A stretch of DNA of 64,000 nucleotides, taken from contig OX637295.1 in the NCBI GenBank assembly GCA_951799445.1, forward strand, positions 19,902,001-19,966,000, read 5' to 3'. This document shows, one piece after another, positions 12,173 to 24,967 of the stretch. Under the pieces are notes generated by a model. It was given only the letters and a program-made list of their open reading frames with translations. It searched no databases and had not been told where the DNA came from. The DNA is from Pseudisothecium myosuroides (lineage: Eukaryota; Streptophyta; Bryopsida; Hypnales; Lembophyllaceae). Positions within the stretch are counted from its first letter, which is position 1; each line of letters begins with the position of its first letter. A program made the position numbers and the translations under genes.

Positions 12173-15100
12173 TAGATGAAAATCCTATAATCCGTGGATT
12201 ACAAGGATTTTCCTTGCTAGCAAGGAATTACTGAAAATAATTTGTTCGGGAATGAACGGCGCATTTTCTAGTGGTGGAGTTCACATGGTGTTAGTGAACA
12301 TTATAGGTTGGAATGTGTTCAATACATTCTCGTTTTCAATGTCAATCTCTTAGAAGGTAAGGTGCTATTTATGTGCGGGACTGGATCGGAAGTGGAGCTC
12401 AATCTGACCAGTTGTTAAGGTCGGGTTTGAGGCACATCATGCTTCCAGGTGTGCCAACTATTCTCCATCCTTTTTTTTGTAATTCTTGTGATTGAATGGC
12501 AAGTGGCAAAATGTGGCAAAGATATTCTAAATGAAACAAAGGGAACATAGTAATCGGAGGATAATCCTAGATTATACTAGAAAGTCGGGTTGATGGAAAG
12601 GAGAATGAACTTGAAAATCCTACAATCAAGGAGGGTAGATAAAGTGTTGGACTGAGCTCTACATCGGATATCGGGATGACATTTTGGACATACAAACCAC
12701 TTGGGCCCGCTTTGAACTCCGGTCTAATCGCCCCATGCGAACAATATCTAAATATAGCCATCATGGAACCTGAACCCATTTGTGTCTTCATCTATAGTTG
12801 TCCTAAAATGTTGGACAATTGTAGATAAGGATGCACTTGGATTTAAGATCTATAATGGATAGACTTACCTTATGAAAGGGAATCACGATACTACTAAGCC
12901 TTTTAGCTCATTTAGAAAGGGATTTACCCGTATCAAAGGCAAAGTACAAGTTAATACATGAACTTGATAAATAAAGCAATGCAAAAAGGAGAGTGCTTGC
13001 CACATAATAAGTTTCAAAGAGTTTAGGGACAAAGAGTAGACAACATGTTGCTATCATGACTCAACCTGATTAAATGCAAATTATGTCATAATTTCATTTG
13101 ACACATTTTCATCCAAACAATTTTTCATTCATTTGTTACTAAATCCTAATGACATTTAAACATGTTCTTAGTGTAACTTTCAATGATGCCTTGGAGCTTG
13201 CATGATGACAACTTTTTGGTATTTTTGCATTGCAATAGTTTCTATTCTAGTATTTCATAGGTATAATACATTCTATAGCTACTTTGATTTTTCCCATAAA
13301 GGCAAGAGGTACTAAAAGCCCCTCTTAATTTAAGGGCTAGTCTAGCTTTTTGGAGGACATGTGCTCTTTAGAGTTTGTTTTAAATGAGTAATTTTTTGTG
13401 AAATATAGATAGAAGCCGCATTGAACACAATCATTTTCATAAGTTTTGACTCTTGTAGAATTGGTTACAAATTCTTGAAGTTGGAATGATTTAAGTTCCT
13501 AAAAGATCTTGAATTAATTCCATCTAAATCCTTTCAAATCCTTGAATTGACTAAAAAATGTTTTAAGGTATGCAACGCATTTGAAAATCTAAATCATTAC
13601 CTTGAACCTCCGTAGACACCCCCACTTTATACTTTTTAATGCATTCATAGTAGGCCAAAGTATTTCTACTCAGTCATTTTACCTTTAATTATGAGTTTGA
13701 CAAAAATTGAATGTCATTTCTAACTTATTTAAAATGAAACGGATTTTTATAAAGTTAGCAAATTTTTTAATATATTAGAGACTAGATCATGTATGACTGA
13801 GTAAAAAACTACTCATGCCAAGATTTATCACAACATAAATTCCAATGTAAGTTTATCCTACAACAATTGCTTGAAAAATTGTATTGTAAATCTTGTAGTG
13901 ATGTGGTTGGTGTTCAAACCTTCACAAAACTTGTTGATTGTAGTGAAAGCTTCTTGGTTGGATATCATAGTTTACTTATCTTGAAGGTTGCATTTAATTT
14001 TCATCAAAAATTAATCATGGTCTAATATTCTTATTTTATTTTAAAGTAAGCTTATGTACAATTATCTCAATTGTTGGAATTGTCAAATTTAATTACAAAG
14101 TGACTTCAAAAGAATTTACATTTCTAGCACCCAATATTGAGAAACTAACTTTATCCATGTGTCCTAAATAGAGGAGCATATTTGAGTTTTATACTACATA
14201 AAAATATTTCAATAGTCTGGGTATTAAGCCACTTCAGTTTCTTTGGAATGCAAGGTCAAAAATAAGAGTTCTTCTACTCCATTGTGCTAATCCAATGTCC
14301 ACTACAAATCAACAACCTATCGTTGAAAATTAAAGATGCCCTGGAACATAAAATGTAGTCAAAGGATTGGAGTTGTGACACACGACTCTAGTTGCCTTGC
14401 CGATCCCTCCAATCTGGCAAAAATTTGTATATATGCTTTAGTGTTATTGCCTTCCAAAAAGTGCAAAAATGAATACAATGATTGAAAATTTTATAGCGCC
14501 TAAGAGAGCTTTGCGTGTCACTAAACTATTGGTCGACGCTGGAGAGTTGGATCAACGAAACTATTGATTTTACTGTGTGCTTCTTTTGCCTTCTAGTGCC
14601 CCACTTTGTCGGTTCAACATCTCCATCTCTGAGTAGAGCTTCCTTTCCGCACCTCCACTCCATCTTGCCTTCCACCTATTGTCCACCCATTTGAATGGTA
14701 ATGCTCTAAATGCATAGCCTTGCCAAAATATTCTTGGAAATACGGCAAAAAATTATATTCTTGCCATTGTTTTGCAACTCCACCAAATGCTACTATTCAT
14801 TCATGTTGTCAATGATGAGACTCTTTTTTATTTTTAGGAGATTTACCATTGGTTGGAAGATAAAATAGCAAATTATATAGGTGATTCGCTCTCCAAATCT
14901 TGAGCATGGTGTTTTGCCTAGATGAACCATTTTCATGCACCACTAGAGATGCTCCAAGGAGTTCTAATACTATTGGTGTGAAATGCAATATATCCATTCT
15001 ACTTGAATTTCTTTGATGATTGCAAACAAACAAACATAAAAAAATCCATCAAGCTGTAGTATAATAATGATCTTTTATGGCCTTTTCTAATGATAATACA

Positions 15101-15509
15101 AATTTACACATGTGGCCTAATGATGCAACAACTTGTTCCAATAATATGTTTCCCATTGTACATGGAAGATGTCAATTTAATTCTATTTTATTATTGGTAG
15201 AACGCCCTGTACCTTAAATAGTACATTGGCTAGAATAATCATCCCTTTTTTTTGTTAAACATCCACCTACTATGTACTTTCATCCATAATCCTATTAAAA
15301 AACTAGTAAACTTCATCCAAAATTTGGCAAATCTAATCAATTTCTTAGAGATGTTTTTGGCAATTTCATCCCAAAAAATTCCTCTTTTTTTCTAGTGTAT
15401 TGGTACTAGCCACTATCAAATCTAGGTCAGATTTTGGCCACTTCAAAGGCTGATGGATGTTCCTCATGTTCCATTCATGCCTTATTTTCCAGAACCTATG
15501 AACTAATAT
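12173..15509. other. Long spacer, no gene seen
   Basis: More than 3 kb with only short frames and no motif I can place. No paired terminal repeats were found. The base composition is AT-rich like the rest of the repeat-derived DNA. Confidence 0.45.
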
Positions 15510-15748
15510 TAAGGTGGGTATCCTAAAATCGCCACTAATTGCTACTGTGCCTAATTACTACTATTAGACTGTTCAAATTCTTATATATTCTTATTGGCAA
15601 GGGAAAGGACTGTATGCAAAAGTTATGAAGGAACAAAGTTTGGTTCTAAAAGCGTTTTTTTCACAGAGGTACATAATTGATTTTGGAAATGTACACACAC
15701 TGAGGATGGCGCTTTAAGGTCAATGGCGCATTTGGGATGCCTACCTTA
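15510..15748. mobile_element. TAAGGTRGGTATCC MITE, copy 1
   Basis: The left end TAAGGTGGGTATCCTAAAAT and reverse-complemented right end TAAGGTAGGCATCCCAAATG are inverted repeats on TA. The interior 'AAGGAACAAAGTTTGGTTCT' is shared with the copy at 25939-26212, where it lies in the opposite orientation. Confidence 0.7.
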
Positions 15749-15884
15749 ATGCTCCATGATGAAGTCCCGCCTTTTAACTCCTTTTAGTTATTTTTTGTTG
15801 AAACAAAAGTGATGAAGGCAAAGTCCAGGACAATGAATCACCACTGCCCAAATCCATTTGCCTTAAGTGCTCTTAAAGCAACCT

Positions 15885-16710
15885 TTTTAAGAGCTTATTA
15901 CATTTGGGTGGAAGCTAAACTCCCTTGAAACAATTTTTAGTAAATTTTTGTAGGGAAAGAGAAGAATTGGCATCTAACCAAAGTTGTTTCATATTTTCTA
16001 GAACTTTGTGGAATTAGTTACGAATATTTTAAGTTGAAATGTAGTGGTCACTAAAAGCGACCACCTCCTGAAATGTATACTGTTGCTACACTGAAGAAAG
16101 CAAAATGTACCTTTGTATTATTGGTGGTCCCTTTAGAGCATAGTTGCATTTAGAGCACCGCTTGTGGCTTTTGGACAAAAGTGTGAGATTGAATGGGCTA
16201 CACATGTTTCCCAAAATGGCCATGCCACTTACGGGCCATTTAGGTGGAAGCCAAACTCTCCAAAACAATTTTCAGTAAATTTTTGTAGGAAGAAGAGAAG
16301 AATTAACTTCTAACCCAAGTCGTTTCATATTTTCTAGACCTTCGTGGAATTACTTCTGAACTTTTGAAGTTAAAACGCAGGGGTCACTAAAACCGCCTTT
16401 GAGCACCCTACCTTACCTTACCTTACTTGTGGTTTCAAAACAAAAGTGTGAGATCCAAAATGGCTAACTTATACATGTTTCTCAAAAAGACCATGTCACT
16501 CATGGGCCATTTGGATGGAAGCTAAACTCCGTGAAATAAATTTCAATAATTTTTTTGAAAGAAGAACAGAAAGAATTGGCATAATTCAAGTCATATCATA
16601 TTTTATGAAGTTTTTTTTGAAGTTGAAACGCAATGGTCACAAAAACCGCCCCCCTCCTGAAATGTACACTTCTGGTACATTAAAGAAAGCAAAATGTACC
16701 TCTCTATTAT
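15885..16710. repeat. Three diverged copies of one MITE interior
   Basis: Segments near 15900, 16235 and 16505 each contain versions of 'CATTTGGRTGGAAGCTAAACTC', 'TCTAACCCAAGTCGTTTCATA', 'GAAGTTGAAACGCAGGGGTC' and 'CCTCCTGAAATGTAYAC'. They are related to the interior of the TAAGGTAGGAGGTCC elements at 22811-23158 and 26825-27437. The copies are broken and lack clean ends. Confidence 0.65.
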
Positions 16711-16966
16711 GCAGGACGTTAAATCCTGCATTCGAAGTGGGACCAACAAGGTGAAAACGTAGAAATGAGGGGGATAAAAATAAAAATCTTGTCCCTATTT
16801 TGAGCCACGTCTAGTTAGATGTTCACCTTTCCAAACTAATTTGGGTCTTCTGATTGCAAATATCAATTCAGAATTAAAAAATAATAATAATAATACATGA
16901 AAAATAAAAAATTCCTGCATTTTCACCTTGTTGGTCCCACTTTGAATGTAGGATTTAACGTCCTGC
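16711..16966. mobile_element. GCAGGACGTTAAATCC MITE, copy 1
   Basis: The ends are long inverted repeats. The left end is GCAGGACGTTAAATCCTGCA followed by GTGGGACCAACAAGGTGAAAA; the right end is the inverse, ending GGATTTAACGTCCTGC. The flanks CTCTATTA and CTCTAATA could be an 8-bp target duplication with one change, as for hAT elements, but this is not certain. The second copy is at 26846-27121. Confidence 0.7.
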
Positions 16967-16972
16967 CTCTAA

Positions 16973-17387
16973 TAAGGTAGAAGGCTCGAAAACAGTTCAG
17001 GCATTAAGAATGGTCCCTACAAATGGCTGTGAAATGGACATGAGTTGGTTCTGAAATTGACTACTATAGTCATTGAAAGAACCAAGGAAAAAAGACTTAT
17101 TAATTGCAAGAGCCAATCACTCTCTTTGCTTTCCCCATTTTTATTTAGAATTGCAAGTGAACCATTTATGAAAGACCTAGGGTCACAAATAGGGACCTAT
17201 GACCCAACTTGTTTGAAAATTCATAAGTAATTCAAAAGTGCTCAGAAAAATACGAAACAACTTGGGTTAGATTCCCCATCAACTTCTCTATGTCTGAAAA
17301 ATGAGCTAAAAATATTCCCGTCCAAAGAAATACATGAAAAAAGGCGGACCAGCCCTTAGATGGTCGGTTTATGAGCCTCCTACCTTA
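16973..17387. mobile_element. Non-autonomous derivative of the pogo-like transposon
   Basis: The left end is TAAGGTAGAAGGCTCGAAAA and the reverse-complemented right end is TAAGGTAGGAGGCTCATAAA. Subterminal sequence also resembles the 4.7-kb pogo-like element at 49181-53923: 'AGTTCRGGCATT' and 'CCCTACAA' on the left, 'CCTTAGATGG' on the right. It is 415 bp, with TA on each side and no transposase. It looks like a deletion derivative or MITE mobilised by the pogo-like transposase. Confidence 0.75.
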
Positions 17388-20360
17388 TAGGTCACTTTTA
17401 GAGCAGGGTTGCTTTTAGAGCACCTTACCTTACATGTGGTTTCGGGACAAAAGTGTTGAGCCCCCAAATGGGCCTAACTTACACATGTTTCTCGAAATGG
17501 CCATGCCACTCATCACCCTGTGTTTTCCTTTTCACTTTTATCATTGGCTGTGGCTTTCCCAGGGGAGGTACAAAAGGGGGCTCACTGCAACCCCTCCGTC
17601 GGTCCGTCGGTCCGTCGGTTCTGTCTATGGACTGGACATGGTGAGCTTTTGACTTTGGCATGTTCTGCTGGACCAACTTACCTTTTCAGGAAGGCGGAAC
17701 TTTTTTCTATAATAGTCATGTCCTATACTCCTATGATGATGCGCACCACTGGCTGGATGCAGCCCATTCACAGCTCTGGCTAAATTCACTGAGCAAATCG
17801 TCCACCAGGTTGTTTTTAATATTGTCTCTAGGAGTGCTGGGTTTTTTTTTGGGCTTTCTGGCTACTGTCAGATTGCACCAGGAAAAAAAAAAAAAATTGG
17901 CTAAAAAATGACGACCGACAAAGTGTGAAGCTTTTTAACAGAAAATTTCAAATTCAAAAAAAACTCTTGGATGAAATCGCCAGATTGTAGATGAAAATAG
18001 AAGTATGGATACGTATTACTCCCGGTATGCGCTAATGTGATATTTTCTATCCAATAGAGTTAATCGCAAAGTTGTCATGTGGTTGTGAACGTGTATGAGA
18101 GAGGAAGGTTTAACTGAGAATAGAACAAAACAAACACGGCACCAAACTCAACTAGACTTGGATTTGGGTGCTCCAAGGAGTTTGGTCTTGTGTTTTTCTA
18201 GAACTTCGGCTCTTGGTCGTGTGTTTGCTCACTTTATGATTGACTCAAATATGAGTATGAATGTTGAAATTTAGAGCACCCACAATAACATTCTATATTA
18301 CCACTTTGGCACTTTATAAAAGATGCAAAAAAAAAGAGTCATAGTCTCTACCCTTCGAGGGTGAGACCATGTAAGAGTTTTTATTTTGAGCAAAATTTTG
18401 CTCAACCAACCATATTCTGACCTCTCCGTGGTTGTCCCTCTAGAAATTGGCCTAAAAAGGTGAAGCCAACAAGGTGACATGAGATAAAAAAAAGAAAAAC
18501 CATAGTAAAAGCATTGTCACCCGGGGTGCTCCCCATCCCTATTTAGATGAATTTTATAGGGAAAAAAATTGCTTAAAGGATCGTGCATCCATAAAAATGT
18601 AGAGGAGGGAGGGCCTAGTTCAATATAGGACTTCATTCATACAAAACTCAAATCGCCTTTCTGTATATTAAGCATTTTGGTGGGAAAAAACATTTCCTAT
18701 CCCCATATCTACTCCTAGAAGCCGATAGGAAGAAAGATAAGGAAGAATTGGTTGGGATGTTTTGTGAATTAGCAATGCAACCTCATTTCAAATTTTCTCA
18801 TCTATAGACTTTCATTCATCAATAAATGATGTACTCATTAGTAAATCATTTGTCATCTCTCCTAAGATAATATCCTACTCCAAGAAAGCTCCTTAGTCTC
18901 TTTGATGGCAAGAAATGGAGCCACGATTTTTGGTGTCTCTATTCTAAAAATTTAGAATATTTATAGTTTATTCTTATAATGTCCAAAAAATGCATTTTAA
19001 GAGAATCTGGAATCATTTTTTGACTATCGATAAGATCCAACTTTTCTCTTAATATTTTATTATAGGAAGCATTTTTGTTTTATATAGATATTGCTTCAAA
19101 CTGTTTGCTTTTATCAAGGTGAAAAAATGTATAAGTATGTAAAATTTAGTTCTTTTTATAAAACAACAAGAACTTCTTAACTGCTAAAGAATTGGGGGTG
19201 TTTGAACATAGCTCTTGTTTGCTTAACTAGCTCTTGTAACATTCAAGCATATTTTTTCATTTGTGTAGAATAATTTTGATGATTGCCACTGTTAAAATGA
19301 AAGAAGACTTGTATACCTTTCCTATTAAGAAAAAGTATTGACAAAATTGCACAATTTTTGAGGAAATGGTATTGTTGACAAGATTGATGAAAAATGTTTG
19401 GTTAGACGATACTTTGTATGTACATTGAAATCAAAATGTTCAAATTGGAATGCTCAAAAGTGATCCAGAAACTTTTTTTCCCCTAAGGATACATATCATC
19501 ATGAATTTGATGTATAATTTTTTTTCATATCATTTTGAGGTGTGGACAAAAAGAAATGAGGATGTGAAGTGACAACCCAAAATACCTTATCTATTTTCAA
19601 AAACTCCACCAAAAATTGCACACTTGATCATTTTTTGATTGGATTGCACCAAAAGGATTCAAGGGGAAAAATCATTTAGGGTCGCTTTGTTGTTCATGGA
19701 CTGTTAGTGAGGTTCACATTTTGAATTTTCTACAAGTGTAGTTGTAGAAGCTACGTAGTGGCCTTGAGAGTGGCCTTATGGCCCTTATTCCCTAGGTAGT
19801 ATCCTTCAAGAGTTAAGGCCTACTCCTTAATATAAAAGTACTAATTGTTTTCTAATGAAGTGTTTGGCATTATACCTCACAATTAAGCCCTAAAGGGGCT
19901 GAAAACATTTTCCCTCTTCATATATAATGTGCATTTAAGGATACAAAAATGATGTTTTGCTGACTATAATATGTGTGTAGTGTGTAGTGCAATTTTTAGA
20001 ATTTTCAAGCATATATTGTATTATATATGAACTTTCTTCATTCCTATTTGAAAATCACAATTAATTTAAATTAAAAAAAAAAATGAATTTTATAAAATTT
20101 ATTGAAGATTTCTGATTTCATCTCTAAAAAAAATTAAAAAAAATTAATTTCCATTAATAACTAGTAGCAAAAAAGAACATGCAAAGCAAGGAATATTGAG
20201 GTTATTCACACGATCATAGGCTTCATTCATAAGGGTTAATCAATTTTAAAGGTTGAAAAACAACCTTTTGAAAAATACTCCTGATCCTTTAGGGTTTGAT
20301 CAGTTTTAGGTGATATTGTTTTCAGAAAGGATGCCAAGTCTATTAGACACTTCTAAATAC
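17388..20360. other. Spacer with dispersed repeat fragments
   Basis: No gene is supported. It contains three tandem TCCGTCGG octamers at 17595-17618. A repeat at about 18100-18250 (GGTTTAACTGAGAATAGWAC, then CTCTTGGTCxTG) recurs at 57418-57600. Overlapping short frames at 17434-17911 run in several phases on both strands and have no known domain. Confidence 0.45.
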
Positions 20361-20947
20361 TACTCCCTCTATCCCACTAAAAATTCCAAATCAAGCACAC
20401 TTCTTGTCCCACTAAAAAGCTCTGTTTTTTTATTTCGACCGTTGAGTAAGTGTTGGCTATATTGAACGACCTTGTGGAGGCAAGTCAAGAGATTAGGGAG
20501 CACTCTTGTCCTAGAAAACTTGGCCTTGCCTATATGAGACAACTTGTACTTGTTGCAAGACTTGTTGTGCTTCTTTAAACAATAGTGTTGATGATGGGTT
20601 TAGTGACCATTTCGGCACTATGAAAATTTGTTTTTGAAGTGGTCCAGGTTTCTTTCTTGCAAGTACTTAGGTTTAGACAAATGTTTTTAGAATCCCATTG
20701 TTGCCTCCAACCTTTAAATCATCAAGAATGACGGAGCTAACAACATTTACAAATTATGTTCAAATATGATACTTTCTACATGGATTTTAGGTACCTAAAC
20801 AACGGCGCCTAAATTGAAGATTTTGCATAGATCTAAAGGATGGGGTGATGGTTTTTGAATGCATGTATCACTAGCACAAAGACAAAAAATATAGTTAATT
20901 CCTTGTGGAGAAGCTTTTTGAAGGTTTTTAGTGGGACAGAGGGAGTA
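20361..20947. mobile_element. Stowaway-like element
   Basis: The left end TACTCCCTCTATCCCACTAA and right end TTTTTAGTGGGACAGAGGGA-GTA are inverted repeats flanked by TA. CTCCCTCYRTCCCA is the classic terminal repeat of Stowaway elements of the Tc1/mariner superfamily in plants. At 587 bp it is longer than a typical Stowaway MITE. There is no transposase inside. Confidence 0.85.
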
Positions 20948-21069
20948 CAATAGAACCTCCCTAATGTAATACTCTCTTAAATAATAACCTCTCTAAGGTA
21001 ATATTGATTGGATGGTCCAATTCCAAACCACATACAAAGGTCAATAATGCAACAACCCTCCCTAGAATG

Positions 21070-21354
21070 TAAGGTAACTACATCTAAAATTGCACAAATA
21101 AGCAATTCAACATGGTTTCCATTATTAAATTGAATTTTTTTTGTGGAGTCTTCTTGGTAGTCAAAAGGAAATTCTAGAGTCTCTTAGAATGCATTTTTTG
21201 GACACCATATGAATAAACTACAAATTTTCAATGTATTGAAAATAGTTGTTTCTGAAACTAACCATAAACTCCCATGAATAGTGGTTTACATTTTAGGCAA
21301 GAATCTAGAGTGGTCGATTTTAGCAAGCGGTCAAAATTAGGTCTAGTTACCTTA
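21070..21354. mobile_element. TAAGGTAACTACATC MITE, copy 1
   Basis: The left end is TAAGGTAACTACATCTAAAA and the reverse-complemented right end is TAAGGTAACTAGACCTAATT, with TA at both borders. A second, longer copy is at 28545-29033. Confidence 0.65.
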
Positions 21355-21484
21355 ATGTAATATAAGGTAGCAACACCCATAACCTTCTCTATACCCATAA
21401 TTGTCTCTTCTAAAATCTTGAAAAATCTTTGAAAGTAAATAGGTGTGATTACAAGGATGTACCACATTTGAATATCAAACCCTA

Positions 21485-21733
21485 CACTAAATAGTGAAAT
21501 TGGGTTGCCTTAACAATTGGGTTGCCTTACCTCAGAGAAGTTACCTCATGACTAATGCTTGTCCAAATGGATGCACATGCCAATCTCTAATCCCAAGTCA
21601 CAAATCAGTGCACCAACCCATGTCATATACATGGTTCTTACTTTATTGCATCCTTCTAAAGCACCTCTACACATTGATATAGTGTAGAATGTCGAGAAAT
21701 TAGTGTGGGACAACCTAATTTCACTATTTAGTG
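21485..21733. mobile_element. CACTAAATAG MITE, copy 2
   Basis: The left end is CACTAAATAGTGAAATTGGG and the right end CCTAATTTCACTATTTAGTG is its inverse, with TA on both sides. This is the best preserved of the three copies (others at 6041 and 57981). Confidence 0.85.
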
Positions 21734-21768
21734 TAGTATCAATATTAGGTGCATTTAGAGTGGGCTCT

Positions 21769-22357
21769 TTAATCCCTAAAGTTCCAAAGTCCCTACGAGG
21801 GACTCTTGGGACTTTGGGTAGGCTTGTATGATCTCAATTTTTGACCTGATTTTTTTAAACTTTTTGTGAAGATAGGAAATCAGATAAGCTTTCTGGGAAT
21901 ATAATTTTTATTCCAATCGGTGCCTGGGAGCAAAAGTTATGCCATTTTAAGTCCAAAAAGCAGCTCAAGGGGCAGCCCAAAAAAACCCACAATAAAAGAA
22001 TTTTTTTTAATTTTTAATTTTTTCTCAAAGATTATATTTTTGTCTACATTTGAAGCATTGATTCATTCTATTTGGACTAGTGATGAGAAAGTTATGGACA
22101 ATCTTGTTTTTTGGGCAATCTAAGCATGTTCTTGAAAAAAAAAAATTGTCCAACTTTGAATACTAATATTTTTCAATCCGTAAGGTCAAATTTGATGAAA
22201 TTTTTACCACATGATCTCAAACAAGTGAAGTAGAAGATCCTATGGTTAGATTCTAAAAAAAAAATGTTTTTTTTGCTTTCTTGGGTCAATCCAACAGAAA
22301 TGGCAGTTTTGAGTGGTTTTTGACAAAAAAAAATGGCCTTGGGACTTTAGGGGTTAA
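21769..22357. mobile_element. TTAA-flanked MITE, shorter copy
   Basis: The left end is TTAATCCCTAAAGTTCCAAA and the reverse-complemented right end is TTAACCCCTAAAGTCCCAAG. It is related to 3348-4263 but internally deleted (589 bp). Confidence 0.75.
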
Positions 22358-22678
22358 AAATTCACAACTTATTCTCAAAGTGTCCAAATAATACATTTGA
22401 AAGTGCACTTGAATTATTTTCTCTTGCTAATAGGGGACAATACTTTGTTAGATGTCTATTAACCCCTAAAGGGCCGTTTAATTTTTGTCAGATTCCTCAT
22501 GTTGGGTCGGATACAGTCAATGGAAAATGATGATGTATGATTTTGATTTCTTCGCATGCTGATCCATTGAACCTGAGATTTCCAAGGTCAAATGGATGGT
22601 TTGTGCTGTACCACTGGGGTCCAAAATCAAAGACCTTAAAAACAAGCACCTTGCCATAAATATTTTCTGTGGTGATGT

Positions 22679-23299
22679 GAAGTGGGTATCCCCAAACCGT
22701 CACTTTGTGTTAGTATGTCTAGTTACTCTTATTAGATTGGTCAAATATCCATATTTTCTTGGTAACAAGTGAGAGGTTCAAATACACCAAAGAATGCAAC
22801 ATTTGGATATTAAGGTAGGAGGTCCTATAATGGAGCATTTAAGGGCTGGAACTGAATTTTGAGGAGGTGAAATATCTTGAAATTTTTTTCAGTCAATTTT
22901 CCTTGAAAAACAGATTGAACTGACATCTAACCCAAGTCGTTTCATATTTTTTCATGCTTTTTTGAATTAGTTAAAAAATTTTGAAGTTGAAATGGCATAG
23001 GGCTCTAAAATGGTGCCCTAGCTAAAATGTACACAGTCTGTACATTGATGGAGGCTATGAAAAAATAACATGTACAAACAGTTTACATTTCAGTTAGGGC
23101 TCCATTTTAATGCCCGCTCCATTTTAATGCCCGCTCCATTTAAAGACCTCCTACTGTATATGCAAAAGTTAGGAAGGGTCAAATTTTTTTGGATAGATGT
23201 TCTAATTTGTTTCTTCAACATATGTTTATATTTTGGAGATGTACACATAGCGATGATGGCAATTTTATGCAGGGTGTGATTTGTGTGTACCCATCTACA
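22679..23299. mobile_element. TAAGGTRGGTATCC MITE, copy 3, split by another MITE
   Basis: It starts GAAGTGGGTATCCCCAAACC, matching the ends at 15510 and 25939, and ends near GTACCCATCTACA. The halves are separated by an insertion at 22811-23158. Joining 'AACATTTGGATAT' to 'TATGCAAAAG' across the insert restores the sequence found uninterrupted in the copy at 25939-26212. Confidence 0.65.
22811..23158. mobile_element. TAAGGTAGGAGGTCC MITE nested in another MITE
   Basis: The left end is TAAGGTAGGAGGTCCTATAA and the reverse-complemented right end is TACAGTAGGAGGTCTTTAAA, flanked by TA. It is inserted in the element at 22679-23299. Near the right end a 21-bp unit (CCATTTTAATGCCCGCT...) is duplicated. 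Confidence 0.75.
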
Positions 23300-23422
23300 T
23301 TGTAACCTGGTGGAGGAGCAGCCTAAAAGAGTTAACCTCTACATCTTAGATTGATTTCATGAAAAACATATATTTTATAACCTGGTAATAAAATGTTGTT
23401 GTTATGGAAACCCAGAAGTCTG

Positions 23423-24301
23423 TACAGTGCCCTCTAGAAAGTACGGTAACCCCAATTTCGACTTGGAGGTATATCTTTCAAAATTTGCCCTTTTTGGACT
23501 TAACTTTCAAAACTGACCTATTAAATTTATGGTTTTATGCAATCTTCATCAACATGCCAAATTTGAATTTCAAAAAACAAATTTTTTATTTTTGGTAAAT
23601 TATTTTGTGTGTTTTTCATTGTGTTACAAAATAATTGATTGAAAAATATTAATGATGAATTTTTAAAATTTTATTGTGCAAATATTTATAAAACATCAAT
23701 GTGCACATTTCACTTTTAGAGAAAACTTTCATTACCTAGAAAAAAATTTACACTATAAAAAGATCAATGTCAAAGGGTCACTAATATAAAATTTGTACAA
23801 CAAATTTCTCTAAATTATAATTAAATTTTCACAAACCAATAGCACCATCATGTTCAAAGGTCTAGAAGTAGTCATAATATAAGGTTCAATTACTAAAATA
23901 TTATTGCAATTTAAAGATATCTATTTTTAAAAATTTGGGAAGGCAACACCTTGACATTAAATTCTCTTTAGTGTAAAATTCTTCCTAGGTAATTCAAGTT
24001 TTCCGTAAAAGTGAAATGTGCACATTGATGTTTTATAAATATTTGCACAATAAAATTTTAAAAATTCATCATTAATATTTTTCAATCAATTATTTTGTAA
24101 CACAATGAAAAACACACAAAATAATTTACCAAAAATAAAAAATTTGTTTTTTGAAATTGAAATTTGGCATGTTGATGAAGATTGAATAAAACCATAAATT
24201 TAATAGGTTAGTTTTGTATATTCAGTCAGAAAAGGGCAAATTTTGAAAGATATACCTCCAAGTCGAAATTGGGGTTACCTTACTTTCTAGAGGGCACTGT
24301 A
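23423..24301. mobile_element. Long foldback element 1 of 3
   Basis: The left arm starts TACAGTGCCCTCTAGAAAGT and the right arm is its inverse, ending CTTTCTAGAGGGCACTGTA. Matching arms extend about 330 bp inwards, for example TGTGCACATTTCACTTTTA on the left against TAAAAGTGAAATGTGCACA on the right. A loop of roughly 200 bp separates them. There is no coding sequence. The TA borders and CAGT termini suggest a Tc1/mariner relative. Confidence 0.85.
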
Positions 24302-24967
24302 CAGTACCCTTCAACAAAGGTTGACACCCCCCATTTGGACTCTTCAATTTTCTTGGCATTACTAAGAATGTAGTTGACATTTCTTGCTTCCCTCAATCAA
24401 CATTTGTGTCTTACATAATCCCCCTCAAGTATACCAAATTTTCAGTTCCAAAAAAAACAAAACTCCATTTTTGGTGAATTTTTTCAATTTTTTTTTATGG
24501 TCTTACATAAAATTTCACAGAAAAAAAAATAGTGATGGATTTTTTAAATTTAATTGTGGAAAATATGTAGGAAGCATCCATAAGCACATCTTTCCTTCAA
24601 CAAGCATCTCTAAAAAAGTTTCATAATTCCCTCAATTTTTGGCTTGAATGTGAGCGGCAATTGGGCCCAACTTTTTGAAAATTCATATCTCTTTACTACC
24701 TTGTATCCACAATCAAATTTTTAAAAAAAATCTTCACTAATATTTTTCAATGAATTATAATGTAAAACCATGAAAATTAAATGAAAAAATTCACCAAAAA
24801 TGGAGTTCTAGATTTTTTGAAACAAAAATTTGATATGCTTGATTGGGATTGCGTAAGGTATGAATGTTGATTGTCCAAAACAAAAAACATCAAGTGCATT
24901 CTACATTGTGCAAAGGATAGTGAATGATCCAAATTGCAATCACGGAAACTTTTGGTAGGGGACTGTA
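24300..24967. mobile_element. Long foldback element 2 of 3
   Basis: It begins TACAGTACCCTTCAACAAAG, and the reverse-complemented right end is TACAGTCCCCTACCAAAAGT. The arms are more diverged than in elements 1 and 3. Both carry 'AAACTCCATTTTTGGTGAAT'-like sequence in opposite orientations. It shares its left TA with element 1 and its right TA with element 3. Confidence 0.75.

Noticed and set aside
19883..20300. ATTAAGCCCTAAAGGGG and TCCTTTAGGGTTTGATC as ends of another TTAA element
   Set aside because: The borders are not TTAA on both sides and the interior does not match the family, so the resemblance may be chance.
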